Shown piece after piece: positions 22,590-35,504 of a DNA stretch of 64,000 bases. The notes under the pieces are model-generated. The model searched no databases, was not told the DNA's origin, and saw nothing but the letters and a program-made list of their open reading frames with translations. Source of the stretch: Halocaridina rubra (taxonomy: Eukaryota; Arthropoda; Malacostraca; Decapoda; Atyidae); the NCBI GenBank assembly GCA_037179515.1, contig JAXCGZ010015119.1, forward strand, positions 80,001 through 144,000, read 5' to 3'. Within the stretch, counting starts at the first letter, position 1. Each line of letters opens with the position of its first letter. Position numbers and translations under genes: made by a program.

Positions 22590-23400
22590 CGACCACACGA
22601 GTCAAGGTAAGCAATATTGCACTGTACAGTTTAGTATACATAGTGTACCATAGTGTACTTTAATATTTTTATGTTTAGGTTACAAAAGTAAAGGATTACG
22701 ATAATCTATACATGTAGTGTAGTTTTACTATTTTTATATCTACAATAAGAGCTTAGATTATTTTTTTGTAGATTATGTACTGAATGTTCATTTGCCTCTC
22801 CAGGCTCACCTCCCCCCAGTCTTCTCAGCACCTGCCTTTCCAGCTTTCTCCTTATAAGCCTGTCTCCCCCTCCCTATGCAAACCAACCCATGCGAATAAA
22901 GGTAATCAATATTGTACTGTACAGTTTTGTACACTGTACTGTAGTGTAATTTAATATTTTTATGAATAGGTTACACAAGTAAAGGTTTACAATATTGTAT
23001 ACATTTTCTTTTTCTTTTATACACCAGGACGGGCCAAAATAAAATAAATCTACCGCCATCGGCCCTGGACATGAAGAAAACATAATAGAGAAACAGAGAT
23101 GGGGAGTATTTTGACTTGTCAGATGTGAAAGGATGATAATGCATGTGTAACAAATATCCAAGAATATTCGGCGTTGATGTAGGCATAGAAAGAGAACCGT
23201 AACTGAAGGAAGACTTAACATCGAACTGTCCTGAACATTCTTATTTAGGTCCACAAGACCCTTCATCTGTAGTATCGCAATGGGCAGTGTACTCTTACTA
23301 TTTTTATATCTTACAATAAGAAGTTCGAATATTTTTCTTTAGATTCTATACTGTATGTCCTTTAGCCTCTCCAAACTCACCTGCCCCAGTCTCCTAAGAC
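22590..23400. repeat. ~280-bp tandem duplication, second copy split by SINE-C
   Basis: Copy 1 about 22590-22830, copy 2 about 22880-23400. Shared: 'gtactgtacagttt'-like, 'aatatttttatg', 'ggttaca', 'ttactatttttatatc', 'agcctctcca'. Confidence 0.82.
23006..23206 (-). mobile_element. SINE-C copy 4, nested in the pogo-like element
   Basis: 'caccaggacgggcca', 'aaacagagatggggagtat', 'tccaagaatattcggcg', 'agagaaccgtaactg'. Interrupts the second copy of a tandem duplication. Confidence 0.78.
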
Positions 23401-23767
23401 CTAGGTTCGAATTATAGGCATGTTCCGACTTAAGTCGGCTGTCAGGAACGGTACCCTGATGTAAAGTGGGGATCCCTTGTGTGTGTATATATATATATAT
23501 ATAATTTTTCTCTCTTGATAAAGTACATTATTTGGTTTTGTGAACAGTGATTATTGCATTATTATCCATAAATTCACACAGGCTTTCATATGCATTTCTT
23601 TAGATAGTAAGCACATTCCATGTTATGTGTTAATGATGCATATGATAATAAAAATCAATATGTTGCATAAATCATTAATGAGAATAAACACAGCTTTGTT
23701 AGTGTTTGTGTACCTTACTTTATCCTCTTAGCTCTATATCCAAAGTAGCTAAGAGGATTGATTGAGG

Positions 23768-23850
23768 TTTATCATCATTTGGTGAATGTGTGTGCTTTGA
23801 CTCGGCCATACCCCTTACGAGGGATATTGTGACCTAAGTATACATATGTA
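23768..23850 (-). repeat. Dispersed repeat F, copy 2
   Basis: Complement: 'gtgtgtgctttgactcggcc', 'ccttacgagggata'. Confidence 0.55.
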
Positions 23851-25179
23851 TGCATGTTGCTTTGACATTTCCCTTTTCATGGATTATTGAAACTCAAACT
23901 TTTCCAGGATCTTTTTTGTTATTAGTTGCAATGGCTTCATGTATAACGGTTTGGGAGCATTGCCCCTCAAGTTTTTTCTTCTTTTATACGCTTTTATCTA
24001 ATGCCTTCGTATGTTTTAATTGGCTTTGTGCAAGGAGTGGCAAAAGTGACACTCATGTTAGTTACTTTAGTTTTCCTGTTCGCTACAGTGTTCTTTTTAT
24101 TGATTGCTTCTTTCTTATTATTTCAGTAAATATTATACAGTTTATGCACCTTATTTGATATGATAAGAAAAGAAAATATATTAAAAAGATCCTATAAAGA
24201 AGAGGAAAACTAAATATTGACACCTGAAAAGGGCGTTTTTTTCTGCACCCTGTAAAGAAAGCCATGTACAAAAACTTTAAAAAATAGTATGGAAAGACCC
24301 ACTCTGTCCTAAAATATGATTGAGTCTCATCCCATTTCTTTGTGTAGGCAGTGTCAGTGAGTCATTGGGAATCCTGTTGTGTTAAGATGCAGACACAAGT
24401 AAATGACTCATGTATGCTCTTGTAATTTTTCATGCTTTTCTATTTCGTTGTGCACTAGTACATGAAAAAGTAATTAAATTCAGGTAAAGTCATTCAACTT
24501 AATATTGTGATTCATGTATTACATGAATATTTTATGAGAATTCTGTCAAAAACATGATAAGTTGTTATTTGTAAGTCAAGCACATTATATATTCTTTTCT
24601 CCTTTTGTACGCTATAACAGATTAGTTAGGAATTGAGGACGTGATGAGATTTTGTGAAATGGTAATTCCTTTACCTCTGTCTCATTTTATATTTTGGCCA
24701 CTTCGTTTTGATAGAAAATAATGCCTGGCGCAGAATATTTTATTGTTATTTATTTTGAGGGGTAAATTTAGAAAGACATCACCTTCATTTCTTCTTTATT
24801 AGCAAAAAAAGGGTATAGATTCTGTAAATTAGTCCCTTCCTACAATAAATTCTTTGTATTCTCTAAAACCTTTTGAGAGGTGAGGAGACGATGAGCGACA
24901 AAGACCTTCTACTTAATCTTTTGTTTCGGTTGTTACTATGCTCAATGATATATAACAGTGTTTGAGCGTCAAAATATATTAAAAGGGAATTGATAAGTAG
25001 ATTAAAAACTATATTTGTAATCCTTCAAAAATTAAATGTGACAAATTCAAGCAAATCTGATGAAAATGATATCTTAGAGAGGTTCGACTTCTAACCTCAA
25101 TTTACTCATACTAGGCCTAGGGAGCTTATTCTAGGCAAAAGAAATGGAGTCTTCTCCTTCTTGTAATTTTCATCTCTGT

Positions 25180-25445
25180 AAGTTTCAGGAGGTGAACTGT
25201 GAATGTTGAGCAGATGTTGTCTTTATAGTTTTCGGGCAAACTCTGAATATTGAGGTTATGTTGTTTTTGTAAGTTTTATTGTCTTTGTAAGTTTTAGGTG
25301 AACTATATATATTGAACACATACTGTCTTTGTAGTTTCAGGTGAGCTATTAATGTTGAGCCGATATTGGCTTTGTAAGTTTCATATTGGCTATAAATGTT
25401 GTGCAAATATTGTCTAAGTTTCAGGTGAACAGTTAATGTTGAGAT
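25180..25445. repeat. Degenerate minisatellite, ~45-60-bp unit
   Basis: About six copies with 'agtttcaggtgaac', 'aatgttgag' and 'attgtctttgtaa'. Confidence 0.82.
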
Positions 25446-25811
25446 GAGGAGAGACTTGTGTTTCTTGTTTGATTAGCGAGAATGTGTTTCCAATAATCGG
25501 TATCAACCACCTTTTTTTTTTTAAGTCCATTTTTATATAATTAAATAATTGTTTTATTTCTATGCTATATATGAGAGTTTGTAATTGATGAGATATGATG
25601 ATTCAGATGATAGGTAAAATGTTTTAATTTTGATGTAGTTTATATAGATTGGATATAGGATGTTGTTGTTCATGTTGCATGTTTAAAAAGTTTAAAAGTG
25701 TAGTTGTAGCTTTGCGAGGAACCTCTGTTGCCAAATGTAGGAATGGTGTTTGGAGACCTGTATCTTGTAACCAGTGAAAAAAATAAACAGTAACTTTAGA
25801 ATACTGTGTTG

Positions 25812-25975
25812 TTTGCCGTTTTATGTGTCAATATTAATTCTCATGATGAGGGTGGAGAGAGACTGCATAGAACAGGGGAATTAAGTTTGGATGCTGATAC
25901 TAACACCCTGCCGTGGGCTCAATTGTAGGTCTGTCACTTCCTGAGTCGAGTTCTCTATCTTCTGCAGTCCCCAGT
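25812..25975 (-). mobile_element. SINE-B copy 9
   Basis: 'tttgccgttttatgtgtca' through 'gtgggctcaattgtaggtc' to 'ctgcagtccccag'. Confidence 0.78.
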
Positions 25976-28090
25976 TTTGGAAATGGTGTAAACAACTTAA
26001 AATACAATTTTCTCTCACTGAACGTAAAGAGATGTAAATATCGTGACCGCATATTTTAGTGAACTGTAAATCTTGTATCTACTGTAGCTGTGTAATATCT
26101 CGAGTAACATTAGTTTCTGTGAAGTAAAATCTGTGACAGTTGATACAGTATGTATTAGATATTAATAAATATATTGCAGTTGTACTAAAAGCTTTTTGTA
26201 GGTTTATTTAGTGACGATAGTAGTATTTTTTATGTTGGAAGCTTTTTGCAAAAGATATAAGAAATTTTCTATTTCCATTAAAAAGTTTTCTATTGTTATC
26301 ACCTGTGTCGTGATATTCCGATTGAGAGAAAAGATTATTTTGAAAATAACTATACAAAAGAGTAATCGTGCAATATTTGATTTTTTTTTTTTTTACAGTT
26401 TTTGTTTCTTTGCAAACATTGTGTTCATATTCAGTAATTTACTTATTTGTTGAAGTAATGTGTGTTCTTTATTATAGCCTTGTAAGGATATCATTTCTGC
26501 CACAATAATTTTTTTTTCTTAACTTTATAATTATGATTCTCAGTTGTCTACAGTGAGAAGAGTTACATGTCAAGTCTGTTGCAATATTTTTTATATATTT
26601 AATGTTATTAGTATTTTTTATTGACTACATCAGATTGTTTATCAATTCCAATATGTATTTGACTTCAGTATGTATATTTAATATCTATATTATTTTGTTT
26701 TATTTATTTACGTTTTATTAATTTTTTTATTATTAGTTCAGCTTCCTAAGGAGCTGCGTGACTTTAATTTTAATTATGTAGTAATAACTCACTTGTATTT
26801 GTAATACTGTACATGAACTGTGTTCAAGTTAGACACCAATTCATTTATTTTCAGTTTAAGAGATTTGTATGCTGCAGTGAATATGCATTGTGTTGCAATC
26901 ATTTATGTATGAATTTTATCATAAATTTCTTTTTTAAGTTAAGATTGCATGTTCACATTAAGATAAAGATACTCAAAGACATTACACTCTGTTTATTGTA
27001 TTATTTAACTGTTATTGTTTTACTCATTAATGATATATTAATGTTGTAAATGTTACTTTCTGCATAGGAATGTATGAAGAAATATTAAATACAGAATTGT
27101 ACTTTCACTATTAGAACCTGCAAGCTTAATTATGTTAACGATCATTCTCTAATCTTAGTTATGTTAATAATCGTTTTCTCATAAAACTCTCCACTGTAGT
27201 TTATATAATAAATTATGAAGTAGTAGTGTTCAGTTGTCTTTGAGATCAACATAGAGATATTCGGTTTGAAAAAATAGTCATAAACATCATTGCAGTTAGA
27301 CAGCTTTATCGCACTGCAGACATCATAGCTTGTTTCCAAATTAAATGACATATTTATAGAGGCGTGAGTACGTGTTAGTTATCCTACCTGTTGTAAATCC
27401 TTTAAAATATATTTATTTTGTTGTATATAATGAAAATGCCCTAAATGTCATTAAAATGCTTATCTAGAAGTATCTGCAATACTATATATCCTTTATTGTG
27501 TGTTTTGCCAAGCATCATGAACTTGGGTTCATTTGCTCACCACTTTTGTGTCAGTGTTTGCTGACAGCTGTTATGTCCTTAATTGAGTAGCTGGTGATGA
27601 TTCTCGGCAGAATTTTATTGAATTTATATTAATGATTATTATAATAATTTGTTTTCAACATTTTAGATTGAACTGAAAAATTTAATCCCTAATTTTCCTT
27701 CCATGATGTTGCCATTGTTCCCTAAGCTACCTGGCCACACAGCCCCAAGTCTCTAAGGAATACCACTTCCAATCCAGTGCTTTCCCACTGAGATCTCAGG
27801 TATTGAATGTTGTGTCAGTGGTGGCGTTTGTGGTTGTGCTGTGGTGCATTCTAAAGTAATGTGTTTCCTGAGTGGTTCTCAATGTCTACAGCTGGAAGGA
27901 GCCTTCAAGGATGACCGCCGTAGAATCATTTCTTAGTGTAGAAAATTTGTGATATGTCTGAGTTGTAGTTCCAGAAGGTGGATCTATGTTAAAGACAACA
28001 GGATATTTATGTAGATATACAAAAGTGTCTTAAATTTATCTGGTACGGAAACACGATATTTGTAATGAAATATAATATTATTATTACTAC

Positions 28091-28282
28091 TGGTGGTCTG
28101 TGGCAAAGTGTTAGCATCTTCGACGTTTAGGTGTCAGGTCAAGGGTTCACAGCCTGCCATGTTCTGAGGTTAGCAAGGTCATGTCCTCAGGGTAATGATT
28201 ACATCTGCCAAAACCAAAGTCCTTTGCAATAAAGCACCTTACTATCCCCAAGTAGAAAAGGGAGTCTGACATAAACTGATCA
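28091..28282 (+). mobile_element. SINE-A, copy 4
   Basis: 'tggtctgtggcaaagtgtta', 'gtcaagggttcacagcc', 'aatgattacatctgccaaaa', 'agaaaagggagtctgac'. Confidence 0.8.
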
Positions 28283-29220
28283 CTATTACTACTACTGCTA
28301 TTCTACTGCAGCTAAAAATGTTGATGCAGCACAAGCTTAGGAAAATTGCTAACATATTAGGATTAAAATAGCTAAGTATCTGCAAACACATCGTGAAAAT
28401 GCATTTGAAAACAAACACCAGTAGACTTTTTGCTTTAGTCCCACGCATGGGACGGTCATTAGCGATAATTCTATGAGAAATTTACTCCTGTTTAAGAATC
28501 GTTCTTAAAATAGCAATAATATAGCTGTTTTCAAAGCACTAGGAAATTAACTTTGTAATTTTCATCTTACTTGAATTTTGTTAATTCTATAAATGTCTGT
28601 TTAGAGAGAATTGCAAATGACATACATTTCAGTTAAGGATAATTTTGCATTCTGCGATAAAGCATTTAAAAGTATTATGCATTTAGTTCAAGAGTAACAA
28701 ACAAACTTTATTTCCATTTTTGTACAGTGGTTATTCTTCTACAATAATTGAACTAATAAGTAAGACGGTAAAACATACAGTTAAATGAAATGTAACTCTC
28801 CTAGAAAATATTAATACTGTAATAGAAATGTTAACAATAATGTTAAAAATAAAGTAGTAATAATAACACTCGATACAGGATTGTTATAATCGGCATCATC
28901 ACCATATTTGTTTTCCTTACAATGAGAATAATTAGTTCTTAACTTAGAGAACAGAGAAGGTTATATCAGTTTACATATAGAGAGGTTAGTGTCAAGGGAA
29001 ATTGCATTAAGTCATTAAGTTTAGTTAATGTGTGAGCAGTAACTACTTGTCCAAAAGAAAACTATGTAGTTTGCCTTTGAGTGAAATATTTTAGTGTAAG
29101 AATAATTAAAATTATCGATATTCAAAATTTTAAGCAATCTTCACAAAATTTGCGCTATTTTTTCAAAATAATTGGCAACTCTAAAATCAGAACTTTGAGT
29201 TGATTACTTAGCCATGAAAA
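28283..29220. other. No gene seen
   Basis: AT-rich, with a SINE-E tail fragment at 28700-28740. Confidence 0.5.
28700..28740 (-). mobile_element. SINE-E copy 3, tail fragment
   Basis: 'aactttatttccatttttgt' followed by 'gtggttattcttc' matches the 3' tail of the family only. Confidence 0.5.
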
Positions 29221-29222
29221 CT

Positions 29223-29368
<146 letters not shown>

Positions 29369-29369
29369 T

Positions 29370-30898
29370 GATTCCTTTTAACGTGAAATATTATGTCAAA
29401 TTTTCTATATACTTTTGACAATATGAATACTGTAAGCTGCTTGTTTTAATCTCTAAGATTTTTTCGTAATTTTATAAATGGTCTTTAAATATTTTAACTT
29501 ATTGTAAGATCTATTGAAATCATATTTTTTGGCTGTAAATGTTTATTGAAAGCTTAAGTTTAAAGGTAAAATGGTTTGGCTTATATTTCGTTTATTCTCT
29601 GCTAAAAGTGGTGTATTTTCCCCTGCCTTGCGGTTAGCGATATTTTATAGCAATTTTTTATTTGTAACTTTGTCCTTCAGTGGCAATCGAGAGCTGGTGG
29701 ATGGAGAATGTGAAGTGCATGGCGCTCTGAACGTTGACTGCCCTAAGGACTAGCTCGAATATATAGTGTTTCTGATCTTACTGGTCTAAACAGCCCTACA
29801 CCATACCGGAATCCAAGCTGCCATTCCGTTCGTGAAGGTATTTATGCTCAAGAGTTTTATTTGAAGTGATTTTCAGTTAGAAATAGAGTCAAGAAGCCAT
29901 ACTATGCGAGCACGTATGATTACCAATGATGAATTATCATAAGTTTGTAATATCACACTGCGAATTATATTATTTATGCGAAATTAAGATATTTGCTGAT
30001 ATTTATAGTCGATGTAATCATGGGATTTTTTTTCTTTTAATGGATCCAGAAACCATCATTGCGTGTATATTTCTGAAAGTAGTGATATAAAAATTTTACA
30101 TATTTTTAATGTAATGTCGAATTGATTGGGGTCATGGTGGCAGTTTATATAATGCAGTGTTGTGGGCACAAACACAGGATTGTCACATCTTGAATTGAGC
30201 GCCAGCCACTCGTCTTAGTGATGAGCATTCTCAAGTACTCTGTTTTGGAAAATCAAATTTACCATCTTTGATCATTTTTAACTAGTGACAAATAATGTGT
30301 AGTTTGGCAAACTTTATTTGCTTATTTTTATGAGTGACACTGGGGCAGGCAAGAAAATTGCACTCATTGGGCCCGGGCACCATGAAAATATAGACTAAGA
30401 AATAGGAGCAGGTTAATGATAAGTCAGAAATAAGAGAATAGTCTGATCCAAATAAACAAAAACTCAAGCACTGGAAGTTATACATAAAGCACTCTAGTCT
30501 TGCCTGCTTGCAGGGGCAGATGTAATTATATTTGTAATAATGTTTTGTTTGAAATTGGATGAATGAATTAATATAGGAAGTTTGTAAGGAATATATGTTA
30601 TCCCATTTCCTTGTTTTCTAAGGGAGGGGGAGTTTGTGAGTTTTGCAAAAGGAGAATACATGAAAATACCACAAATATATACAAGCAGTGTCAAAGCAGA
30701 CATACGAGACGTAGGTAAATATTAAAGAAGAAAACGGTAAATATTGAAGAAAATAAAAAAAAAGGTATATACTGAAGAAAATAAAAGAAGGTAATTATTG
30801 AAGAAGAAAAATGGTAAATAGTGAATAAAAGTAAACAGAAAGGAATATATTGTTACGTTTTCTTGAGGATTATATTGTTTATCAAGTAACAATTACTA
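29370..30898. other. No gene seen apart from a SINE-C fragment
   Basis: A weak short repeat at 30725-30850 ('ggtaaatattgaagaa') is the only structure. Confidence 0.5.
30326..30408 (-). mobile_element. SINE-C copy 5, fragment
   Basis: 'gagtgacactggggcaggca' and 'ttgggcccgggcaccatga'. Confidence 0.6.
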
Positions 30899-30997
30899 TA
30901 TAGTAATCCCTCGCTATATCGCGATTCACCTACCACGAATTCAGTGCGTCGCGAGTTTTATTTTTCTGGATATATGCGAGAATTCACGATATGTAAA

Positions 30998-31800
30998 AAT
31001 ATTAAAATTTCCAGTATTTTAATTATTTTATTGAAAAAAAAAAGTATTTTTATTAATTTATTGATTAAAAAAAAAGTATTTGCCAGCCTAAGAATAATAA
31101 AACAGTAAAAAATAGTAAAAAACATAAATTTAAACATGTAACTCTGTACCATATAAAATACGATACCGGTGTTGGCATTTCGGAAAACGCAAAGGGTTGC
31201 ACTACGTGAGACAGTACATATTAAAATTTCCAGTATTTTCATTATTATATTGATTAAAAAAAAAAGTATTTCCTAGCCTAAGAATAATAAAACAGTAAAA
31301 AATAGTGATGGATGGATTCGGTTTTACGTCGCGAACTCCCTTTTCTAATGAGGGCTAGGACGGTTGCCTTCTTACGAAGGACTTGTTTTGGCAGATGTAA
31401 TCGTTACCCTGAGTGTATGTCCCTACTAACCTCAGTCCGTGACGGGGCGCGAACCCTCGACCTGCCGCCTCAGAATGGCAGACGCTACCATTTTGCCACA
31501 GAAAAATTTAAACATGTAACTCTGCACCATATTAAAATACGATACCGGTATCGGTGTATTGGAAACCCCAAAGGGTTGCACCTACATGAGATAGTACATA
31601 TTAAAATTTCCAGTATTTTCATTATTTTATTGATAAAAAAAAAGTATTTCCCAGTCTAAGAATAATAAAACGGTAAAAAATAGTAAAAAACATAAATTTA
31701 AACATGTAACTCACAGTATTGCACCATATAAAATACTGTACGATAGCTTATTGGTGTCTCGGAAAACGCAAAGGGTCGCACCTACATGAGATAGTACACG
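30998..31800 (+). repeat. Three ~205-bp direct repeats in the Tigger 5' region
   Basis: Each unit contains 'attaaaatttccagtatttt', then 'agaataataaaac', 'aaatttaaacatgtaactc' and 'cgcaaagggt'. The units begin near 30998, 31219 and 31600. The middle unit is split by a SINE-A insertion (31309-31501). Confidence 0.85.
31309..31501 (-). mobile_element. SINE-A, copy 5 nested in the Tigger element
   Basis: The complement matches SINE-A throughout ('gggctaggacggttgcc', 'ggcgcgaaccctcgacctg'). Little diverged from copies 1 and 6, so younger than the Tigger insertion that it interrupts. Confidence 0.88.
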
Positions 31801-32030
31801 GGATGCTATTGGCTGATGGTGGGAGACGACGAATCACAGAATTGTTTTTCTGTATGTTCTGTATCATGGGGTCTTATTGACTTTTAAACTGAAGCTTGGT
31901 TCTTCCAGCATCTTCCATTGTCTCGCCTCACCCGTTCAGGCTACTCACCTGTGTGCCGTTCGCGTTGTGCTTCTTAATACATTGTGCTTGTGATTTTGTG
32001 AAAATTTTGTACAGTATTTCAACCCCTGCA

Positions 32031-33464
32031 ATGCCGCTCAAGCGTCCTTCATCTTCTATGGCTTCTGGTAGTGAGCCTAAGCGGCAAAGGAAGATGTTGA
32101 CCATAGGATATAAGGTAAAACTGTTAGATATGGTGAAGGAAGGAAGAAGGTTCTCGGATGTCGGCCGCCATTTCGGCATCAACTAACCTACTGTTCGATA
32201 CATCAAGAAGGACGAGGCGAATATCAGGAAAACAGCGACTATTGCTTTTAACAAAACAGTGAAGAGGATTGTAACACCCCGCAATAAGATAATAGTGCGA
32301 ATCGAATCTGCTTTGGCCCTGTGGATTGCTGATTGCAGGAAGAACATCAGCTTAGACACGAGTATCATACAAATAAAGGAGAATAAGCTGTACGAGACAT
32401 TCGCTGCAAATGAACCCGACGACCACAGTGGTGATCGTGAGGAGGAGGAGAAAGAAGAAATGGACGACCCACAACCAGGACTGTCCAGCGATTCTCCATC
32501 GAGGAAACCATCATTACTTGCTAAAAAGGGATGGTTTACCATATTTCAAAAACACTTTGGCCTAAAGAGTGTTTTGGTGCATGGCGAAGCTACCTCTGCA
32601 GATACAGCTGCAGCTGAATCTTATGTAAAGAACAACTTCAAGAAAATTATTAAGGAAGGCAATTATGCTCCTGAGCAAGTATTTAACATGGATGAGACTG
32701 GGTTATTTTGGAAGAGAATGCCGTCTCTCACTTTTCTTTTCAAGGAAGAAGCTAAAGCCCCGGGATTTAAAGCACACAAAGAGTGCATTACCCTCGTCAT
32801 GTGCGGGAATGCTGTGGGCTTTATGTTAAAGCCCAGGCTTATCTACGAGTCAAAGAACCCTAGGGCTTTGAAGAATAAAAACAAGAATCTGCTGCCAGTG
32901 TATTGGATGCATAACCTTAAGACCTGGATCACGAAAAGCCTCACATCGGACTGGTTTTACCAATGCTGTATCCCTCAGGTCAAAGTTTATCTTGCAGAGA
33001 AGGGCCTTGAATTTAAAGTCCTTCTTCTGATGGATAATGCTGGTGGCCACGCAACTGATCTCCATTACGACGGTGTTCAGGTAGAGTTCCTACCACCAAA
33101 TACGACATCACTGATTCAGCCTATGGATCAAGGTGTTATTTATTCCTTCAAGGCCCTCTACACTCAAAATGCCTTGGCGAACCTGGTTGGCTCCATGGAT
33201 GCGGACAAAGAATTCGTACTGAAGGCGTACTGGCATAACTACACGATTGCTACATGCCTTCAAAATATTCAGATTGCAATCAAAGAGATGAAGCTGGCCA
33301 CAATCAATGCCAGCTGGAAGAAGTTGTGGTCGGAAGTCATCTACGACTACAAGGGATTTACTCCTGACGAAATGCATAACTCAGCAGTTGTGAAAGCTGT
33401 GAAGTTGGCTGCATTGCTAGGAGGAGAAGGCTTTAAAGATACGACTCACGAAGACGTCAATTAA
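32031..33464 (+). pseudogene. Tigger-like DDE transposase, broken
   Basis: The start at 32031 (MPLKRPSSS) gives the usual PKRQRK basic region and a CENP-B-type helix-turn-helix (YKVKLLDMVKEG, VGRHFGIN). An in-frame TAA at 32184-32186 interrupts the second half of the DNA-binding domain, and the frame then continues open to 33462. DDE residues: MDETG (Asp 32691-32693), LLMDNAGGH (33032-33034), QPMDQGV (33126-33128). After TAA at 33462 the characteristic acidic C-terminus (EEEEEQEQE, then a stretch ending FAQKKKQ) continues in another frame to about 33705, so there is also a frameshift. Probably inactive. Confidence 0.92.
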
Positions 33465-34021
33465 CTGATCGACTGCCACTCGCAGCGAGCGAAGAAGAGG
33501 AAGAACAAGAACAGGAAACACACGAAGTTGAATAACCTGGCCTTACACTCGAACAGCTGGCAGCCATATATAACATGGCCAAAGAACTCCAACAACTGTC
33601 GCAGGAGCAGTACAATGATATGGCTCCTTCGGTGCACTTCTGCAATATTATCGACGATACCTTGACTCATTACAAGACTATCTTTGCACAAAAGAAGAAA
33701 CAGTGACAGCAACTCCCCATTGCCATGTTCTTCTCTCGCAAAAAGCAGCTGTAAAGCTGTCATTGGATGTGGAGTATGTACACGTCATCATCACGTCATT
33801 CACGGTAAGCTTACCTATGACGTTCATATAAATTTACGCTTGCACGCTGCTAGTAATAAAGTAAAGGGTGGTTTGCTAACAGTGCAAGGAGGGTTTATAT
33901 AGTAAAGATAAAAATAAATGTAAAATACCTATAATAAATATGGTGCTGCTACTTCCCGGAGATTCATTTATTGCAGTGGGTCCCGGAACCAAACCCCCGC
34001 GATAAACGTGTGAGTACTGTA

Positions 34022-34612
34022 TTGCTACGTCGTTATTTATGTTAATGCTTGTTCAACCCACTAAATGAGAGAGAGAGAGTTAGTCTTCCAAAGGTAAATT
34101 AATGGTCTACAGGTATCATGCGTGTTGTAGCTGGGGGGGAAGAGGGGCATATTGAAACTAACAAGTTTGAGTCAGGAGAGGAAGAGCCGTATAGAGATAG
34201 GGAGGCGGTAATGAAGTAAAATCCAGAATCCCTTATTTACGATGGGCATTAGGCTCTCTGCACATACACACCTACATACCTTGCTGTACATGAAATGATG
34301 CACATGTGTACATAAAACGAAGAGGTAAGTATATGTTTGGGTCGAGAGATGGGATTAAAACTGTATTTTAAATTTATATCTATTAATGTGACTTTTTTTT
34401 TATTTATTTATTTCTAGCATAGGGTGTTCAGATTATACTTGTCAATATTTCAGGGGGCATAATCGATGTTTATCTTTTGTTTAGTAAGAAGGACAAAAAA
34501 GTGTCAGTCTTGCAGTGGTATAAATTATTGGGAGGTTGGTATGATAGAACTACTTAAAGTGACTGTACAGACAAAGCTAGGCAAGAAAACAATGCCAGAT
34601 AACTTTTTTTTC
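34022..34612. other. No gene seen
   Basis: Flank of the Tigger element; a short GA run near 34066-34078. Confidence 0.5.
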
Positions 34613-34780
34613 CTTTGCCATTTTTGTGTTACCATTAATGCCCACTCAAATGGGGACGGACACAGATATGGAGCTTAGGGATTAAGGCTGCATGTCCTTC
34701 ATAACGTCCTGCGGCAGGATCGAACCCACGTTTGTTAGGCTCGTTACTTCCTATATCACAGGCCCTACCACTGAGCTAGA
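34613..34780 (-). mobile_element. SINE-B copy 10
   Basis: 'cccactcaaatggggac', 'gggattaaggctgcatg', 'ggatcgaacccacg', 'ccactgagcta'. Confidence 0.8.
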
Positions 34781-34860
34781 TTTTATAATTTATTAAAAAA
34801 GAATGGGGATATTGGTTCGAATTAATTATATAATTTATTTATTTATACTCGTGTGTGTGT

Positions 34861-34984
<124 letters not shown>

Positions 34985-35114
34985 CTTGTTCCTTTTATGC
35001 GCGATTTTTTTATACACGAAAATGCAATAACGCCCAAAAAAAATAATAGTAAAAAAATTCTAATTTCGCGAATAACACCTGCAAAAAAAAATAAAAAAAA
35101 ATTAAAAAATAAAA

Positions 35115-35118
<4 letters not shown>

Positions 35119-35186
<68 letters not shown>
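35119..35186. repeat. (TA)n
   Basis: About 34 units after an A-rich stretch. Confidence 0.98.
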
Positions 35187-35194
<8 letters not shown>

Positions 35195-35220
35195 TATATA
35201 TTTATTTCGGCATTTATTAA

Positions 35221-35402
35221 CAGCCTGCTGGCTAGTACAGTGGTAATGCGCTGGCTTCGCATCCACGAGGTCGAAAGATTGGGTACCGTCCAAGACCGAG
35301 AGTTTAAGCTGTTTCCTGGCAGGAACTGCTGTGGTTGGGCACCACAGTGGGGGGTTGGGGCTTGCCCCGACTGACGAATACCCATTGTATTGTAATGGAA
35401 AT
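35221..35402 (+). mobile_element. SINE-E copy 1
   Basis: tRNA-like head 'ctggctagtacagtggtaat' and 'cgcatccacgaggtcgaaag', body 'gctgtggttgggcaccacag', tail 'gaatacccattgtattg'. Lies between two (TA)n arrays. Confidence 0.8.

Positions 35403-35404
<2 letters not shown>

Positions 35405-35494
<90 letters not shown>
35405..35494. repeat. (TA)n
   Basis: About 45 units between SINE-E and the LINE fragment. Confidence 0.98.
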
Positions 35495-35500
<6 letters not shown>

Positions 35501-35504
35501 TAGG

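Larger units (their letters stand above)
21710..23479 (+). mobile_element. Decayed pogo/Tigger-like element, non-autonomous
   Basis: The left end CAAGGGGTCCCCAT pairs with the right end, whose complement reads CAAGGGATCCCCAC. TA precedes the left end; the right flank is TG. Internally 22345-22420 translates to TMEITVEIVKRSKKGVKA, a Tigger helix-turn-helix start, with no DDE domain left. Two internal tandem duplications (21870-22140, and 22590-22830 with 22880-23400) and a SINE-C (23006-23206) are nested in it. Confidence 0.8.
23480..28090. other. AT-rich stretch, no gene recognised
   Basis: Contains SINE-B copy 9 and the minisatellite at 25180-25445. Open frames are short and have no family resemblance; some of this could be a very long CdsA 3' UTR. 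Confidence 0.45.
30901..34019 (+). mobile_element. Tigger-like (pogo) DNA transposon
   Basis: Flanked by TA at 30899-30900 and 34020-34021. The left end (TAGTAATCCCTCGC) and right end form imperfect inverted repeats sharing a subterminal TATCGCG block. Length 3119 bp including a nested SINE-A (31309-31501) and a triplicated 5' subterminal unit. Encodes a DDE transposase broken by one stop codon and a late frame change. Confidence 0.92.

Noticed and set aside
30125..30245. Possible extra SINE-B copy
   Set aside because: Only loose word similarity; landmarks such as the B box and 'gggcatccagcc' are absent.
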